DNA of 64,000 bases from Oxalobacteraceae bacterium UBA6018 (GTDB lineage Bacteria > Pseudomonadota > Gammaproteobacteria > Burkholderiales > Burkholderiaceae_D), in contig DIZW01000055.1 in assembly GCA_002428015.1 (NCBI GenBank), forward strand, positions 55,352-119,351, read 5' to 3'. Numbering within the stretch: the first letter of the stretch is position 1; each line of letters begins with the position of its first letter. The translations under genes were made by a program, and so were the position numbers. Under the pieces are notes generated by a model. The model was not told the DNA's origin. It ran no database searches and saw only the letters and a program-made list of their open reading frames with translations. Below, one piece after another: positions 44,288 to 51,866 of the stretch.

Positions 44288-46510
44288 ATGACCATTCGAA
44301 TTGCCTTAACCGCAGTGCCGCTGGCGGCCTTCATTGCCACTACCGCGGCCGCGGCCGCTGTCAATCAGGCAGCGGCCGACCCGCTGGACCAGGTCGACCC
44401 GCGCATCGGCGTGCTGGCCGACGGCGCCACCGTGATCGGCCCGGCGCTGCCGTTCGGCTCGATCCATCCGAGCCCGGATACCGCCAACGGCGACAATGAC
44501 GGCTACCAGCCGAACCAGCCCATCCGCGGTTTCAGCCAGCTGCACGTGAGCGGCACCGGCTGGGGCCAGTACGGCAACTTCATGATCTCGCCGCAGATCG
44601 GCCTGGCCACCGCGGCCGACGCGCACGATTCGGCCAAGGCCGATGAACGCGCCCAGGCGCACCAGTACCGGGTGACGCTGGCGCGTTACGGCATCGGGGT
44701 CGAGCTGACGCCGGCCCGGCATGCGGCGATTTACCGCTTCCGCTTTCCGAAGTCGGACCAGGCCCATCTGGTGTTCGACGCCGTCGAGCACATTCCCGGC
44801 CACATCTTCAAGGACATGATCAAGCAGTACAACCGGCCGGTGCCGGCCACGCTGGAACTGTCCGCCGACGGACGCAGCATGTGGGGCCAGGCCGACTTTC
44901 CGGGCGGTTTCGGCGGCCCTTACCGGGCTTACTACTACGCCGAGATCGACCGTGTGCCGAGCGCCTTCGGCACCTGGCGCGATGGGGATATCCAGCCGGG
45001 CGCGCGCAGCATCGCCTCCAGCGGCAAACTGGAGCACCTGGGCGCGTATGCCCGTTTCGACACCCGCGCAGCCCAGCGGGTGCAGATGAAGATCGCGGTG
45101 TCCTTCCACAGCATCGAGAAGGCGCGCGCCATGCTGGCGGCCGAGATCCCAGGGTGGCACTACGAGGCCGTGCGCGACGCCGCGGCGCGCGAATGGCGCC
45201 AGGCGCTGGCATCGATCACCGTCCAGGGCGGCAGCGCCAGCGAGCGCACCAAGTTCTATACGGCGCTGTACCACGCCCACATCATGCCGCGCGAGCGCAC
45301 CGGGGAATTCAAGCGCTTTCCGGCACAGGCGCCGATGTTCGACGACCACTACGCCATCTGGGATACCTGGCGCACCCTGTACCCGCTGTATGCGCTGATC
45401 GAGCCCGGCGTGGTGCGCGATACGGTCAATTCCTTCATCGTGCGCCAGCAGGTCGATGGCAGCGTGCCGGACAGCTTCATCGCCGGGGTGCCGCGCTACG
45501 GCGAGCAGGGCGGCAACGGGACCGACATGATCATCGCCGACGCCCACGCCAAGAACATCGCCGGGGTCGACTGGGAACAGGCCTTCGGCGTGATGCGCCA
45601 CAACGCCGACCAGCGCCGCACCGGCGCCAACTTCGACCAGCCTGCCAAAGGCCCGGGCGAATACCGTACACGCGGCTGGATACCGGCCGGGATCATGTCC
45701 AACTCGATGTCGCTGGAATATTCGTATGACGACTTCGCGGCCGCCCAGGTGGCCGAAGCGCTCGGCCACAAGGACGACGCGGCGCGCTGGCGCGAGCGCT
45801 CGCGCCAGTGGACCCATTTGTGGAATCCTGATGCCGCAAGCGAAGGTTTCAAGGGCTTCACCATGCCTCGCAAGGCCGATGGCGAATGGATCGACTTCGA
45901 TGCCAAGCAGTACGGAGGCTCATGGAAACCCTACTTCTATGAATCGAATTCATGGACCTATTCCTACTTCGTTCCGCACCAGGTCGCTGCGCTGGTCGAG
46001 CGCATGGGCGGTCGCGAGCGCTTCACCGAACGCCTCGAATACGCCTTCGAGCACAATCTGATCGACATCTTCAATGAGCCCTCGTTCCTGGTGCCGCAGA
46101 TGTTCCATTACGTGAACCGCCCCGACCTGACCGCCAAATGGCTCCAGCGCATCGCCGGCGAGAAGTTCACGTTGGAAGGCTATCCGGGCGACGATGACAG
46201 CGGCGCCATGTCGTCCTACTACATCTGGGCCAAGCTGGGCCTGTTCCCGAATGCCGGCCAGGACGTCTATTTCCTCAACGGCCCATCGTTCGAGCAGCTG
46301 ACCGTGCGCCGCCCGGGGCGGCCCGACCTGCGCATCACGCGCAGCGGCAAAGGCATCTACGTGGCAGCGGTCACGCTGGACGGGCGCGCCCACGCGCGCT
46401 CCTGGCTGCGCCATGCCGACCTGGAAGCCACGCGCCACCTGCACTTCTCGATGAGCGAAACACCGACGGCATGGGCCCGCGCCAGTACCCCGCCGCCGTC
46501 GCTCGAGTAA
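44288..46510 (+). CDS. Glycoside hydrolase family 92 alpha-mannosidase (copy 3)
   Basis: ATG 44288 (GCGGAGTTTCC ribosome site) begins a signal peptide (MTIRIALTAVPLAAFIATTAAAAA). The in-frame ATG at 44111 would precede it by 59 unlikely residues. The 740-residue enzyme contains LDQVDPRIGVLADGATVIGP, RGFSQLHVSGTGWGQYGN, NGTDMIIADAHAKNIAGVD and GDDDSGAMSSYYIWAKLGLFPNAGQ. Note NGTDMII in place of the NGGSNADVII of copies 1 and 2, and GDDDSG in place of GNDDSG, suggesting a distinct subgroup or linkage preference. A kinase relic follows in the same direction after 10 bp. Confidence 0.92.
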   Translation: MTIRIALTAVPLAAFIATTAAAAAVNQAAADPLDQVDPRIGVLADGATVIGPALPFGSIHPSPDTANGDNDGYQPNQPIRGFSQLHVSGTGWGQYGNFMISPQIGLATAADAHDSAKADERAQAHQYRVTLARYGIGVELTPARHAAIYRFRFPKSDQAHLVFDAVEHIPGHIFKDMIKQYNRPVPATLELSADGRSMWGQADFPGGFGGPYRAYYYAEIDRVPSAFGTWRDGDIQPGARSIASSGKLEHLGAYARFDTRAAQRVQMKIAVSFHSIEKARAMLAAEIPGWHYEAVRDAAAREWRQALASITVQGGSASERTKFYTALYHAHIMPRERTGEFKRFPAQAPMFDDHYAIWDTWRTLYPLYALIEPGVVRDTVNSFIVRQQVDGSVPDSFIAGVPRYGEQGGNGTDMIIADAHAKNIAGVDWEQAFGVMRHNADQRRTGANFDQPAKGPGEYRTRGWIPAGIMSNSMSLEYSYDDFAAAQVAEALGHKDDAARWRERSRQWTHLWNPDAASEGFKGFTMPRKADGEWIDFDAKQYGGSWKPYFYESNSWTYSYFVPHQVAALVERMGGRERFTERLEYAFEHNLIDIFNEPSFLVPQMFHYVNRPDLTAKWLQRIAGEKFTLEGYPGDDDSGAMSSYYIWAKLGLFPNAGQDVYFLNGPSFEQLTVRRPGRPDLRITRSGKGIYVAAVTLDGRAHARSWLRHADLEATRHLHFSMSETPTAWARASTPPPSLE

Positions 46511-46520
46511 GGAGCACAGG

Positions 46521-46800
46521 ATGAGGAAGCTGGCGATCGGCATCGATATCGGCGCTACCCGGACCCAGCGCGGCCTGGTCGAACTGGGTAACGCCGAAGT
46601 GCGCGCCACCGGCATTTCCTCCCACCGGGAAGACCTGCTCCAAGCGCTTCCTACAGGCCATCTGTGGCCACCTCGATGCGCTGAGCGCGCTGGGCGCGCA
46701 CGCGGGTGCGGCAGCGCCAGCACGTTGCGAACGCCCACCGCGGCACCGCTGCCAGCGGCGCGCGGGCCGGCGCCGTGCGGGGCGCTGGCGCCTTGTTCGA
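46521..46800 (+). pseudogene. ROK-family sugar kinase remnant
   Basis: ATG 46521 follows AAGGAGCACAGG and reads MRKLAIGIDIGATRTQRGLVE, a perfect ROK kinase N terminus with the phosphate-binding GIDIGATRTQ. After about 45 codons the frame breaks: RFLQAICGHLDALSALG appears one frame over. A possible trace of the ROK middle (VANAHRGTAASGARAGAVRGA) follows in yet another frame before everything is lost. The position directly behind GH92 suggests a former mannokinase/glucokinase of a two-gene operon. The isomerase/fructokinase pair at 35-37 kb may have replaced it. Confidence 0.75.
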
Positions 46801-46861
46801 TGGCGCGCCGGCAGCGCCTTCGACTGGCAGCTCAGTCACCGCAGCCGCGCCGTGCCGCGGC

Positions 46862-48661
46862 CTATTTCAAGGTGATCAGCACCTGCGCGCCGTCGGCCCC
46901 CAGCACGAACTGCGCCTCGCCGCGCTGCCCCCCTGAACTCGCCACGGCGCGATACTTGCCGCGATGCCCGCGCGTGGCCAGCTCCCCGGCGTCACCGGCG
47001 CGGCTGTTGACCCGGGTCTTCCACTGGCCCAGCACCAGTTCCTTCCACGCCGCCAGGTTCGGCTTCGGGGTCCAGTCCTTGCGGTACATGGCGGCATCGG
47101 GCTTCCACTGCGCGCCCTCCCAGAAGCCCCACTGGATGAAGCCGGTGACGGCCGGATGGCTGTAGATGGCGATCAGGAAGTCACGCGTGTAGTCGCCCTG
47201 CAGGTCGGCATCCTTGGTATTGATGTCGAATTCGGTGATCTGAACCTTGTTGCCGCCTTCGGCCAGCAAGTCCAGGTCCGACAGCACCGAGACCGGCGCA
47301 CGCGGGGTCTGGCCGACGTGGCCCTGCACCCCAAGCACATCGATGCGCGCGCCGTTCTTGCGCAGCATGGCGGCGAAGTCCTTGAATTGGCGGATGAACA
47401 GCGGACTGGAACTGCGATTGAGCATGGCGTATTCATTGAGCGTGAACTGCAGCTTCGGCTCGGCGCGCTCGGCCATCTTGAACCACTCGGCGGCCCGCTC
47501 GACCGGCACGAACTTGAAATAGTCGGTCTCGTGCACCGGCTCATTGATCACGTCCCAGCCGATCAGCTTGCCCTTGGTGGCGCCCATGATCTCCGGGATA
47601 TGCGCCTCAACCAGTTCGCCGATGCGCGCGCGCTGGGCCGGATCGCCCGCGATATCCTGCGGGCTGAATTTCCAGGCCGGCCAGACCAGGTTGTGCCCCT
47701 TGACCCGCTTGCCATTGGCGCGCAGCCAGTCAATCGCCTGTTCGGTATGCGCGCGCGACGCGCGATTGCGCCAGTTCGGCCATTTGAGGCCATTGCCGAT
47801 CACCGTGGTGTCGAACAGCTCGACGATCTCGCGCCGGTAGCGCTGCGCATCGGGCCCGTCGGCCACCACCATGTCCGCATTGACTTCGCTGCCCCACAAG
47901 AATTCCGGCTGCACCAGCTCAGCCTGCACCTGGGCGCCCGGGACCGGCTTGCCGTGCGCATCGACCACCTTGATCGTGAACGGCGCGGTGCGGATGGCAT
48001 CGATGCGCTTCAGGGCCGCGCTGCGCCAGGGCGCATTCGCTTCGCGTCCCGGATAGGAGAAGCGGGTCAGCGGCAGGTCGGCCAGCTTGAGCCGGTTCTG
48101 GAAGTTGAGCAGTTGCAGGCTGGCGATCTCGAAGCTCTGCGCGAGGTTGCCGAAGCTGAATGTCAGCACGCCTTCCCCGGCCGCGACGTCTTCGCGCGCG
48201 ACGAAGGGGAAATTCACCGTGGTCCATTCCTGGCCGACGCTGAAGGTTTGCGACTGGCTCTCGCCGTCCTTCTTGTGGAAATACAGCAGGCCTTCCGCTT
48301 CGCCCGATTCCTGACGCGCGCTCACGGTGCGCATGGCCACCCGCGCATACAGCACGTCGCCCTGCCGGATCGGCCCGGTGGTGTGCCAGCTGACGCTGAT
48401 GCCGCCGTAGTCGCTCGACGCCTTGGGATTGGTGGCAACGAGCAGCGGCGCGCCATCCAGTTTGCCGTCCAGGCGCACGCTACCGGCGGCGCCGGGAGGA
48501 TTGATCGTGTCGCGGAACTCGAATCCGGCCAGGCTGGCCGGCAGCAGCTGTGCCGGCGCTGCCGCCTTCAGCGCCGGCGTCAATGCGGTCAACGGTGCTG
48601 CCGCGGCCGCGCCGCAGGCGGCCAGGCTCAGCCAAAAGGCAAGGAACAATCGGCGAATCAT
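46862..48661 (-). CDS. Endo-1,4-beta-xylanase, glycoside hydrolase family 10, with N-terminal accessory domain
   Basis: ATG 48661 has TTGGGAGATCC ahead and a signal peptide (MIRRLFLAFWLSLAACGAAAAA). Residues about 25-190 form a carbohydrate-binding-like beta-sandwich (GDVLYARVAMRTVSARQESGEAEG). The GH10 barrel follows: KWPNWRNRASRAHTEQAIDW, KRVKGHNLVWPAW, acid/base Glu374 in WDVINEPVHE and nucleophile Glu477 in ITEFDI. Near the end a short beta-rich tail is present. Total length 599. It would cut the xylan backbone outside the inner membrane. The 5' leader contains an intrinsic terminator (48710-48740). Divergent from the GH38-like gene. Confidence 0.92.
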   Translation of the reverse strand: MIRRLFLAFWLSLAACGAAAAAPLTALTPALKAAAPAQLLPASLAGFEFRDTINPPGAAGSVRLDGKLDGAPLLVATNPKASSDYGGISVSWHTTGPIRQGDVLYARVAMRTVSARQESGEAEGLLYFHKKDGESQSQTFSVGQEWTTVNFPFVAREDVAAGEGVLTFSFGNLAQSFEIASLQLLNFQNRLKLADLPLTRFSYPGREANAPWRSAALKRIDAIRTAPFTIKVVDAHGKPVPGAQVQAELVQPEFLWGSEVNADMVVADGPDAQRYRREIVELFDTTVIGNGLKWPNWRNRASRAHTEQAIDWLRANGKRVKGHNLVWPAWKFSPQDIAGDPAQRARIGELVEAHIPEIMGATKGKLIGWDVINEPVHETDYFKFVPVERAAEWFKMAERAEPKLQFTLNEYAMLNRSSSPLFIRQFKDFAAMLRKNGARIDVLGVQGHVGQTPRAPVSVLSDLDLLAEGGNKVQITEFDINTKDADLQGDYTRDFLIAIYSHPAVTGFIQWGFWEGAQWKPDAAMYRKDWTPKPNLAAWKELVLGQWKTRVNSRAGDAGELATRGHRGKYRAVASSGGQRGEAQFVLGADGAQVLITLK

Positions 48662-48709
48662 GGATCTCCCAACATGGTCATTGAACAGGCGCGCGGCACG
48701 GCGGACCCG

Positions 48710-48740
48710 AAAAAAAACAGGATGCGCAGCGCGCATCCTG
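48710..48740 (-). terminator. Intrinsic terminator inside the xylanase leader (possible attenuator)
   Basis: CAGGATGCGC (48718-48727) and GCGCATCCTG (48731-48740) form a 10-bp perfect stem. On the minus strand it is followed by eight T residues (48717-48710). It lies about 50 bases before the xylanase ATG, and no other minus-strand gene lies upstream, so it would end transcription of the xylanase leader itself. Just upstream, CTGGG (minus strand, 48758-48754) can pair with CCCAG (48742-48738), overlapping one terminator arm. Another hairpin stands at 48771-48794. Confidence 0.7.
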
Positions 48741-48825
48741 GGAAAGCAGCGTGCCCAGCTGCGGAGAGACGAAGCGGCGGGAAAACGCCGCTTCGGGATG
48801 AACTTTATCAAATGACCAGCGGCCC

Positions 48826-48840
48826 GCAATTACGATTTTC
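48826..48840. promoter_or_regulatory. CAATTACGATTTT operator-like element, GH10/GH38 divergent region
   Basis: GCAATTACGATTTTC at 48826-48840 carries the exact TTACGATTTT found at 43875-43884 and the CAATTACGA found at 11482. It lies about 165 bp upstream of the xylanase ATG and about 75 bp from the plus-strand promoter repeats, so it could serve either direction. Confidence 0.55.
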
Positions 48841-48915
48841 CGCAGTCGCCACCATGAATCCTGAGACCGTCGCGGCGCTGCCAGCATACGGCGGCGAGCC
48901 CGTATCGACGGGGTT

Positions 48916-48996
48916 TTATGAATTTTTACAGCTCGCTTATGAATTGACATTGAAGCGCCGCCCAGCGGTCCGGGGCCGGCGCGGCGCCACTATAAT
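48916..48996 (+). promoter_or_regulatory. Promoter of the GH38-led operon: tandem TTATGAATT plus TATAAT
   Basis: TTATGAATT at 48916-48924 and 48937-48945 (21-bp pitch) is followed by TATAAT at 48991-48996, starting 46 bp after the second copy. All spacings equal those at 43991-44071. After TATAAT both promoters continue CGG and then a CTATC within about 15 bases. The predicted leader before ATG 49051 is about 48 bases and contains a three-codon frame (ATG 49040, stop 49049-49051) overlapping that start by one base. Confidence 0.7.
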
Positions 48997-49050
48997 CGGT
49001 CGCACTATCGTCCGCTCCACGCCAATTCATTCCATCTCCATGCGCCCCTG

Positions 49051-51780
49051 ATGAGCCTCCGCACGCCCTCCACCGCCCCCGCGCCAGCCACGCTGCTGCC
49101 GGCATCCGTCCGCCGCCCTGTGGCTGCCGCACTGCTGCTGGCGCTGACCACCAGCGCGCAGCCGGCCCCGGCCGCGCCGGCCCGCCTGTACCTGGCCAAT
49201 GACGATCACACCGACTATATGTGGAGCACGGACGAAGCGAGCTACGGCGCGATCTTCGTCGACCTGCTTGACTACAACCTCGCGCTGGCCGATCGCACCG
49301 CCGCGCTGGCGCCGCCGTATCGCAACCGTTTCAATACCGACGGCAGCATGTGGCTGTGGGAGTACGAGCGGCGCAAGAGCCCGGCCGAGTTCGCGCGCTT
49401 GATGGCGCGCGTCAAGGATGGCACCATCAATTCGCCGCTCAATGCGCTGGTTTCGACCTATGGCGCACAACCGGCCGAGGCGGTGCTGCGCGGGATGTAT
49501 TACGCCGGCCGGCTGGAACGCCGCTTCGATGTGCGCTTCGAACTGGCCTCGGCCACCGAGAACCAGACCCTGCCGCTCGGTCTGGCCTCGCTGTTCGCCG
49601 GCGCCGGCGCGCGCTACAGCTGGCGCGGCGTTTGCGGTTGCGCCAGCCACCTGAAAAATAAGGTGCTGGGCGAACGGCCCAGCGAAGTCTACTGGTACAC
49701 CGGCCACGACGGCCAACGCCTGCTGATGAAATGGTATTCGCTCGGCCCCTACAATATCGGCGGCTATTGGGAAGCCGGGTTTCCCGACCAGGCCATCGCC
49801 TGGGTCGAGAATGACCCCGGCTTCAAACGGCGCCATGTGGATCCTGCCAGCGGCAAGCCATACGCGGTGACCGGCCTGTTCGGCTACGGCGGCGACGACC
49901 TGGCGCGCAAACCCGGCATGCAGCCGCCGCCACCGATTCCCGCCGTCCCCGGCCTGCAGGGGGTGCCGTCGAATGCCTACACCCCGTACTTCCACCAGAT
50001 CGCGCAACGCTACTCGGGCAAGCAGCGCCAGGTGATCGTGTCCAACGAACTGGATTATTTCGCCGACTTCGAACGCACCTATGGCGCCACCCTGCCCTCC
50101 CACAGCGTCACCTATGGCAATGAATGGGACCAGTACTCGGCCTCGATGTCGGAAACCTCGGCGCGGGTGCGGCGCGCGGTCGAGAAGCTGCGCGCGGCCG
50201 AGCTGATGGCCAGCCTGGTGAGCCTGAAGTATCCGGCCTTCATGGACCACCTCAAGGGCGCGCGCGACCAGGCCTTCATGGATCTGGGGCGCTACTGGGA
50301 ACACGACTGGACCGCGGACGGTCCGATCACGCGCGGCCAGCGCGCCGCCTGGCAGGAGCGCCTGGCGGCCTCGATCGACTACTACGTCGACAGCCTGCAT
50401 GCCGACGGACTGATCCGGCTGGGCGGCATGATGCCGCGCAGCGCGGCCGGCCAGCAGCGCTTTTTCGTGCTCAATCCGCTCGGCTGGACCCGCGACGACG
50501 TGGCCGACTACCCGTACCGGGGCAGCGCCGCGATCCACGTGCGCGCGCTCGACAGCGGCGAGGAAGTGCCGCACCAGATCGTCGAGCGCGACGGCCAGCG
50601 CCTGCTGCGGATTTTCGCCGCCCGGGTGCCCTCGGCCGGCTACCGCACCTACGAGATCGTGGCGGGAGCCGGCCGCCAGTGGCCGCGGGCCGCGTCCTTC
50701 GATGGCGCCATCTTCGGCAACGGGCGCGTGCGCCTGGCCGTGGCGCGCGACGGCGCCATCACCAGCTACCAGGACAGCGCCGCCGCCAGCGGCGAACTGG
50801 CGGCGCTGATCGATGGCCGCGCCCTCAACGACCTGGCGCCCGGCAGCGCCGAAGGCAACGCGCTGGAACTGGAGAACAGCGGCCCGGTCTCGGCCACGCT
50901 GCGCGCCACCAGCAGCGCCGGCCTGCCGCACAGCACCCGCATCACGCTGTACCGCGACAGCAGCCGCATCGACATCGACAATGAGATCAACGCCAACTTC
51001 GGCGACACCCGCTACTGGGGCTTCAGCTTCGCGCTGGAGGCCCCGCGCGTCCACAGCGAGGAGGTCGGGGCGATCAACTACGACGCCCTGAAGTCGCGCG
51101 GCGGCGACTATGCCGATACCCACGCCCGCTACGACCATATCACGCTCAATCATTTCGCCGATATCGCCGCCGGCGACGGCCGCCGCGGCGTGACCCTGTC
51201 GAATGCCGACCTGGCCTTTGCCAAACTGGGGCGCAGCAGCATCGGCGCGCTCGATACCGCCACGCCGCAGATCAATGTGCTGGCCGGCGGCCAGATCGAC
51301 GGGCCGGCCCTGGGCATCCCGAACCAGAACGGCGCGCGCCACTTCCTGCAGCGCTTCGCCCTGCGCGCCCACAACGGCTACGACCAGGCGGGCGCCATGC
51401 GCTTCGCGCTGGAGCACCAGAACCCGCTGGTGGCCGGCGCCATCATCGGCAAGCCCGGGGCGCCCGCGGCCTATCCCCAGGCCAGCTATTCGCTGGTGCA
51501 GAGCGACCGGCCGGACGTGCTGCTGTGGGCCGTCAAGCCGGCCGAAGACGGCATCGGCGCGGGCCTGGTGACGCGCTGGTGGAACCTGGCGCCGCGGCCG
51601 GCCAGCGCATCGTTCGGGCTGGCGACCGGGATCGCGCGCGCCTGGCAAACCAGCCATATCGAGACCGGCAGCATCCCGGCCGAGCTCCAGGGCGGCCGCC
51701 TCCAGGCCAGCTTTACCCAGCAGCAGATGCGCACCTTCCGTCTCCTGCCGGGCAATCTGGACGGCGCCGCTCCCCCATGA
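49051..51780 (+). CDS. GH38-like exported glycosidase (alpha-mannosidase superfamily)
   Basis: The 909-residue protein has an export signal (RRPVAAALLLALTTSAQPAPA) and then LYLANDDHTDYMWSTDEASY, comparable to the metal-binding start of GH38. A helical middle follows, and a C-terminal half with FFVLNPLGWTRDDVADYPY, as in alpha-mannosidase beta-sandwich domains. At the place where GH38 normally has the nucleophile motif DxFG-S-LPQ, I see ATENQTLPLGLAS. The canonical Asp is therefore not evident, and activity or mechanism may differ. There is no good ribosome site at ATG 49051. It opens a long plus-strand gene series and shares its promoter type with GH92 copy 3. Confidence 0.7.
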   Translation: MSLRTPSTAPAPATLLPASVRRPVAAALLLALTTSAQPAPAAPARLYLANDDHTDYMWSTDEASYGAIFVDLLDYNLALADRTAALAPPYRNRFNTDGSMWLWEYERRKSPAEFARLMARVKDGTINSPLNALVSTYGAQPAEAVLRGMYYAGRLERRFDVRFELASATENQTLPLGLASLFAGAGARYSWRGVCGCASHLKNKVLGERPSEVYWYTGHDGQRLLMKWYSLGPYNIGGYWEAGFPDQAIAWVENDPGFKRRHVDPASGKPYAVTGLFGYGGDDLARKPGMQPPPPIPAVPGLQGVPSNAYTPYFHQIAQRYSGKQRQVIVSNELDYFADFERTYGATLPSHSVTYGNEWDQYSASMSETSARVRRAVEKLRAAELMASLVSLKYPAFMDHLKGARDQAFMDLGRYWEHDWTADGPITRGQRAAWQERLAASIDYYVDSLHADGLIRLGGMMPRSAAGQQRFFVLNPLGWTRDDVADYPYRGSAAIHVRALDSGEEVPHQIVERDGQRLLRIFAARVPSAGYRTYEIVAGAGRQWPRAASFDGAIFGNGRVRLAVARDGAITSYQDSAAASGELAALIDGRALNDLAPGSAEGNALELENSGPVSATLRATSSAGLPHSTRITLYRDSSRIDIDNEINANFGDTRYWGFSFALEAPRVHSEEVGAINYDALKSRGGDYADTHARYDHITLNHFADIAAGDGRRGVTLSNADLAFAKLGRSSIGALDTATPQINVLAGGQIDGPALGIPNQNGARHFLQRFALRAHNGYDQAGAMRFALEHQNPLVAGAIIGKPGAPAAYPQASYSLVQSDRPDVLLWAVKPAEDGIGAGLVTRWWNLAPRPASASFGLATGIARAWQTSHIETGSIPAELQGGRLQASFTQQQMRTFRLLPGNLDGAAPP

Positions 51781-51866
51781 CACATCGGAACCGGCCCGAT
51801 CGCCCCAGCGCCGCAGCCATGACCGCCATTACCCCACTTACTCTCATCATTTTCGAAAGACCTGCC

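Noticed and set aside
49027..51783. 918-codon minus-strand open frame across the GH38-like gene
   Set aside because: It is a GC-rich antisense shadow: composition is Arg/Ala/Val/Gly/His rich, with no domain, while the plus strand carries a recognisable enzyme.
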